From Bacteroidales bacterium (GTDB lineage: Bacteria > Bacteroidota > Bacteroidia > Bacteroidales > WCHB1-69), in contig JAFPXF010000047.1 of the NCBI GenBank assembly GCA_017394765.1, positions 1 through 8,292 of the forward strand: a stretch of DNA of 8,292 bases, in the 5' to 3' direction. Below the pieces are notes generated by a model. It was not told the origin of the DNA and did not search any database. It worked only from the letters and a program-made list of their open reading frames with translations. Below, piece by piece: positions 6,105 to 8,292 of this stretch. Position 1 is the first letter of the stretch; every line of letters starts with the position of its first letter. A program made the translations under genes and the position numbers.

Positions 6105-7793
6105 TTATTGTTTCATAAATTTAAATGTGGCAATTTGGTGATTATCAAGCGTTGCCATTCCTATGTAGAATCCATTGGGCAAGCCAGCCATATTGACTTC
6201 AAGAATTGGGGAGTTGGGGACGGCGGTTTGCAGGACGAGCTGACCAGCGGCGTTATAAACGGAAACAGCTTGAATGTTGGCTTCGGGGTTGAGGATATTC
6301 AACCGGTCGGTGACGGGGTTGGGATAGATACTAAGATTCTGTGGTTTGTAGTCCTTAATGCCGACGTGGCTGGTGTACGCCCTGTAGAAATCGGGAATGC
6401 CATAGCCATACTCCGGATTAGGATTATTGTAGAGATGGCCGCTCTCGCGAATGATCTGCATGATTTGGGAAGAAGTATAGCATGGCAGTGCTTGCCAAAG
6501 ACAGGCACTGAGACCAGCTATGATGGGATTTGCCAGACTGGTACCTCCAGCAAGTGTAAGCCAATAACTAGCGTAATGATAATCAGGAGCGGCTGCTCTA
6601 TAGCAATATACATCATTTCCTTCGGCCACGACATCAGGCTTCACACGTCCGTCATAAGTTGGACCGTGTGAAGAAAAAATGAGAATAACACTATCAGAGG
6701 TGGCTCCTACACAAAGAATATCAAAAGCATCGGCAGGATGTCCTATATGATTTTCTGTATAATCTCCTGTATTTCCGGCACTGACACAAACTACCACACC
6801 CTTTTGTCCTAAAATGGTGGCGGCTCTGGAGGCTATACTCCATACGCCATCCATCTGCTCGTAGCCAATACTGACTTGCGGGAAATCTGGAAAACTGTGA
6901 AATATTATCGAGGCATTGACAACATCTGCTCCAATACTGTCAGCAATTTCCGCGCCATTAGCCCAAAAATCTTCTTCAATAGGTTGCTCTGTTCCTGCGA
7001 CTTCCGAAATTATTAAAACGTAAGAGGAGGCGGGGGCTGTCCCAATCAATTCTCCAGGAATATTTGCCGCCATCACGGATGTAACAGCTGTACCATGATC
7101 ATGCTCAGCAACTCCTCCTCCTGCTGATAGCGAATCTAAATTAGGCAACAATGAATACTTTCCCAAAAAACGTCCACTATTTACAATCTCCTGAAAAAAA
7201 GGAATATCCTCAATCAACCCAAAACCGCCGTCCATAACAGCAATGAGCATTCCTTCGCCGTGAAAACCTTCTGCATGCAACAGATGACCGTTGTTCAAGG
7301 CAATCTGTGCAAAACCGCGACCATAGTTCAGCGTATCTTTGCTGAATGTCGGTGTGTTGTAAACCATCGGCGTCGGATTCTCCGGCACAGCTTTTGCCTC
7401 AATGGAATCTTTCAAATGGTACGCGGCCACCGCCATCACAGAATCCACGAAGGGCAGGTTCAATATTTGAGGAACAATCGCGCTGTCGGGACAATAGACC
7501 GTGAACGTATTCATCCATTTGGACACGGCCAACGAACGCATCTGCGGGTCTAAAGCCAAAATCTGTTGCTTGTACTGGGGATTGATGGGAAAATCCTGTT
7601 CTGTAACCGGAATGTTGAACCGGGTGCGCTTGTCAATAGCCCGTTGCGAGAGATACTCCAAAGGATTGTTTATGGAGTATGGCGAGTTATTTTTGTCACT
7701 CAGATAGACCCGATAACAGGTCGGTGTTGGGTTTTGGCCGAAGAGGGAGATGGCCAGCCCGAAAAGGACACATAAGAATATCAGACGTTTCAT
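6105..7793 (-). CDS. Secreted S8 family subtilisin-like serine protease with T9SS type A sorting domain
   Basis: This 562-residue endopeptidase is predicted to cross the inner membrane by Sec and the outer membrane by the T9SS. Residues 1-19 form a signal peptide (basic KR, then a hydrophobic core), which fixes the start at 7793; an in-frame upstream extension to 7931 would bury the signal and run through the promoter region. Residues 20 to about 155 are a likely propeptide (YRVYLSDK, Y-L-S-Q-R-A-I-D). The catalytic triad is complete: Asp188 (AVMDGGFG), His233 (DHGTAV) and Ser419 (GGTSLANP), with Asn341 (SAGN) for the oxyanion hole. Residues about 487-562 match the type A sorting domain (LSIYPNPVTDRLNI, VYNAAGQLV, GLPNGFY, FKFMKQ). 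Substrate is unknown: nutrient digestion or processing of surface proteins are both plausible. The neighbouring genes lie in unrelated pathways. The 5' leader carries the 56-bp promoter repeat. Confidence 0.95.
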   Translation of the reverse strand: MKRLIFLCVLFGLAISLFGQNPTPTCYRVYLSDKNNSPYSINNPLEYLSQRAIDKRTRFNIPVTEQDFPINPQYKQQILALDPQMRSLAVSKWMNTFTVYCPDSAIVPQILNLPFVDSVMAVAAYHLKDSIEAKAVPENPTPMVYNTPTFSKDTLNYGRGFAQIALNNGHLLHAEGFHGEGMLIAVMDGGFGLIEDIPFFQEIVNSGRFLGKYSLLPNLDSLSAGGGVAEHDHGTAVTSVMAANIPGELIGTAPASSYVLIISEVAGTEQPIEEDFWANGAEIADSIGADVVNASIIFHSFPDFPQVSIGYEQMDGVWSIASRAATILGQKGVVVCVSAGNTGDYTENHIGHPADAFDILCVGATSDSVILIFSSHGPTYDGRVKPDVVAEGNDVYCYRAAAPDYHYASYWLTLAGGTSLANPIIAGLSACLWQALPCYTSSQIMQIIRESGHLYNNPNPEYGYGIPDFYRAYTSHVGIKDYKPQNLSIYPNPVTDRLNILNPEANIQAVSVYNAAGQLVLQTAVPNSPILEVNMAGLPNGFYIGMATLDNHQIATFKFMKQ

Positions 7794-7847
7794 CAGAGTG
7801 TATTTTGTTGTATTACTTGACTCAGCCTCAATCATCAAATCAAATCC

Positions 7848-7903
7848 GGTTGCAAAACTACGAAATTTCTGCTTCAGGAAAGAAGATTTTCGGGGTGTTT
7901 TTT
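7848..7903 (-). promoter_or_regulatory. Promoter-bearing 56-bp repeat, copy 2 (upstream of the protease)
   Basis: This is the partner of 5509-5564, with one mismatch over 56 bases. On the minus strand TAGTTTTG (7860-7853) lies 60 bases before the protease ATG, giving a predicted leader of about 50 bases. The leader contains TCAATCATCAAA, also found in copy 1. Near-identity of the whole segment, not only the box, suggests either a shared regulatory region or a dispersed repeat that carries a promoter. Confidence 0.7.
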
Positions 7904-7928
7904 GGGGTGATAAAAAAGTAGAGACACG

Positions 7929-7936
7929 CAAAGATA
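7929..7936 (-). promoter_or_regulatory. Second candidate minus-strand promoter box (TATCTTTG)
   Basis: On the minus strand the sequence reads TATATCTTTGCG, identical over these 12 bases to the recG promoter region (3196-3207). It would add about 75 bases to the protease leader relative to the box at 7860-7853. No TTG is seen at -33 spacing. Two boxes upstream of one gene could mean a constitutive and a regulated start; this is inference. Confidence 0.45.
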
Positions 7937-7989
7937 TAAGAAAAATGAGCGATTATAAGTTCCGCAAAACGCACTTTTGAAAAAAGTTG

Positions 7990-7997
7990 TAATTTTG
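7990..7997 (+). promoter_or_regulatory. Plus-strand promoter box TAATTTTG with no evident gene
   Basis: TAATTTTG followed by CCGC fits the TAnnTTTG consensus. The predicted transcript starts near 8003. The first ATG (8028) opens a frame of only six codons (M-M-A-Q-G-R) closed by adjacent TAG and TAA, and no longer plus-strand frame follows before the hairpin array. It may serve a non-coding transcript, the leader of a gene beyond the window, or the remnant of a lost gene. Confidence 0.45.
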
Positions 7998-8088
7998 CCG
8001 CATTAAAATAATAAGGTACTTATATACATGATGGCACAAGGCCGGTAGTAACAGTTCTCCAATCAATGCTTTTTTTTCCAACGCCTCA

Positions 8089-8144
8089 CTTTCGCGGCGA
8101 GCAAGTTTCAGGCATCTTAAGCAATGACTCCCGCGCCGCGAAAG
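8089..8144. repeat. Inverted repeat with 11-bp arms
   Basis: CTTTCGCGGCG (8089-8099) is perfectly complementary to CGCCGCGAAAG (8134-8144) around a 34-base loop. Eight Ts (8070-8077) lie before it, not after it, so it does not look like a plus-strand terminator; read on the minus strand, the stem is followed after a gap by an A-run, not a T-run. It directly adjoins the tandem hairpin units and shares their GGTGTCGGTGCCGTC follow-on, so it is probably the outermost member of the same array. Confidence 0.7.
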
Positions 8145-8146
8145 GG

Positions 8147-8292
8147 TGTCGGTGCCGTCGTTCCTCCCCACACGCTCCTTCGTCGCTTGTGTGGGGTTAT
8201 TGAGAGGATGTCGGTGCCGTCATCCATCCCCACATTGCGCTCCTTCGTCGCTTATGTGGGGTTATTGAGAGGGTGTCCCTCCGGGACAATAG
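8147..8292. repeat. Tandem hairpin repeat array (two full units plus a partial one)
   Basis: Two units begin TGTCGGTGCCGTC (8147 and 8209) and end TTATTGAGAGG. Each holds a hairpin with a shared loop core GCTCCTTCGTCGCTT. Unit A (62 bases) has arms CCCCACAC (8166-8173) and GTGTGGGG (8189-8196). Unit B (65 bases) has arms CCCCACAT (8228-8235) and ATGTGGGG (8254-8261). A third unit starts TGTC at 8274 but diverges into a different hairpin, TGTCCC-TCC-GGGACA (8274-8288), and the window ends. The array probably continues. It resembles palindromic intergenic repeats rather than any known RNA gene. Confidence 0.8.

Noticed and set aside
6108..6671. 187-codon plus-strand frame, with a TATTTTTG box at 6065-6072 before it
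   Set aside because: It lies antisense to the conserved C-terminal half of the protease and has no recognisable domain. The box matches TAnnTTTG, but such an A/T-rich match is expected by chance.
7794..7931. In-frame N-terminal extension of the protease to 7931
   Set aside because: It would place the signal peptide 46 residues inside the protein and translate through the shared promoter repeat. The start at 7793 puts the signal peptide at the N-terminus.
7953..8171. 72-codon minus-strand frame
   Set aside because: It runs through the inverted repeat and the plus-strand promoter, and its product shows no recognisable family.
8147..8273. Possible CRISPR array
   Set aside because: There are only two units, whose conserved parts are both flanks and loop; the variable segments are not spacer-like and the units are self-complementary hairpins. 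No cas genes are present.

Overview
The window comes from a member of the Bacteroidota. Two proteins carry type IX secretion system (T9SS) sorting domains of different classes: a type B domain (LPNAFTPNGDG and NRWGE motifs) on a repeat protein and a type A domain (YPNP, GLPNGFY) on a subtilase. TAnnTTTG boxes, the -7 promoter consensus of this phylum, lie upstream of the genes, and none of the starts has a convincing Shine-Dalgarno sequence. An order or genus cannot be assigned from this sequence alone; Bacteroidales is a guess.

Layout. (1) Bases 1-3186, plus strand: the 3' part of a very large T9SS cargo protein made of about 18 cysteine-containing repeats. Seven of these are near-identical 153-bp tandem units. 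(2) Bases 3198-5363, plus strand: a promoter and a complete recG, the branched-DNA helicase. (3) Bases 5356-5490, minus strand: a 44-residue predicted small membrane protein whose last codons overlap the 3' end of recG. (4) Bases 5491-6104: no protein gene seen. This stretch holds a promoter-bearing repeat and two inverted copies of a three-hairpin element, separated by short direct repeats; nothing else is evident in 5953-6104. (5) Bases 6105-7793, minus strand: a complete secreted S8 (subtilisin-like) protease with a T9SS type A domain. (6) Bases 7794-8292: no protein gene supported. It holds the protease leader, two candidate minus-strand promoters, a plus-strand promoter followed only by a six-codon ORF, and an array of hairpin repeats that runs off the window.

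The genes do not form an obvious pathway. The repeat protein and the protease are both predicted to leave the cell through the T9SS; recG is an unrelated housekeeping gene. The most interesting link is regulatory: a 56-bp element, 55/56 identical, lies upstream of both the 44-residue ORF and the protease. It is oriented so that its TAGTTTTG box could drive each of them. The intergenic DNA is also rich in structured repeats whose paired copies differ by compensatory changes, which suggests that the folded form is what selection or the amplification process maintains.
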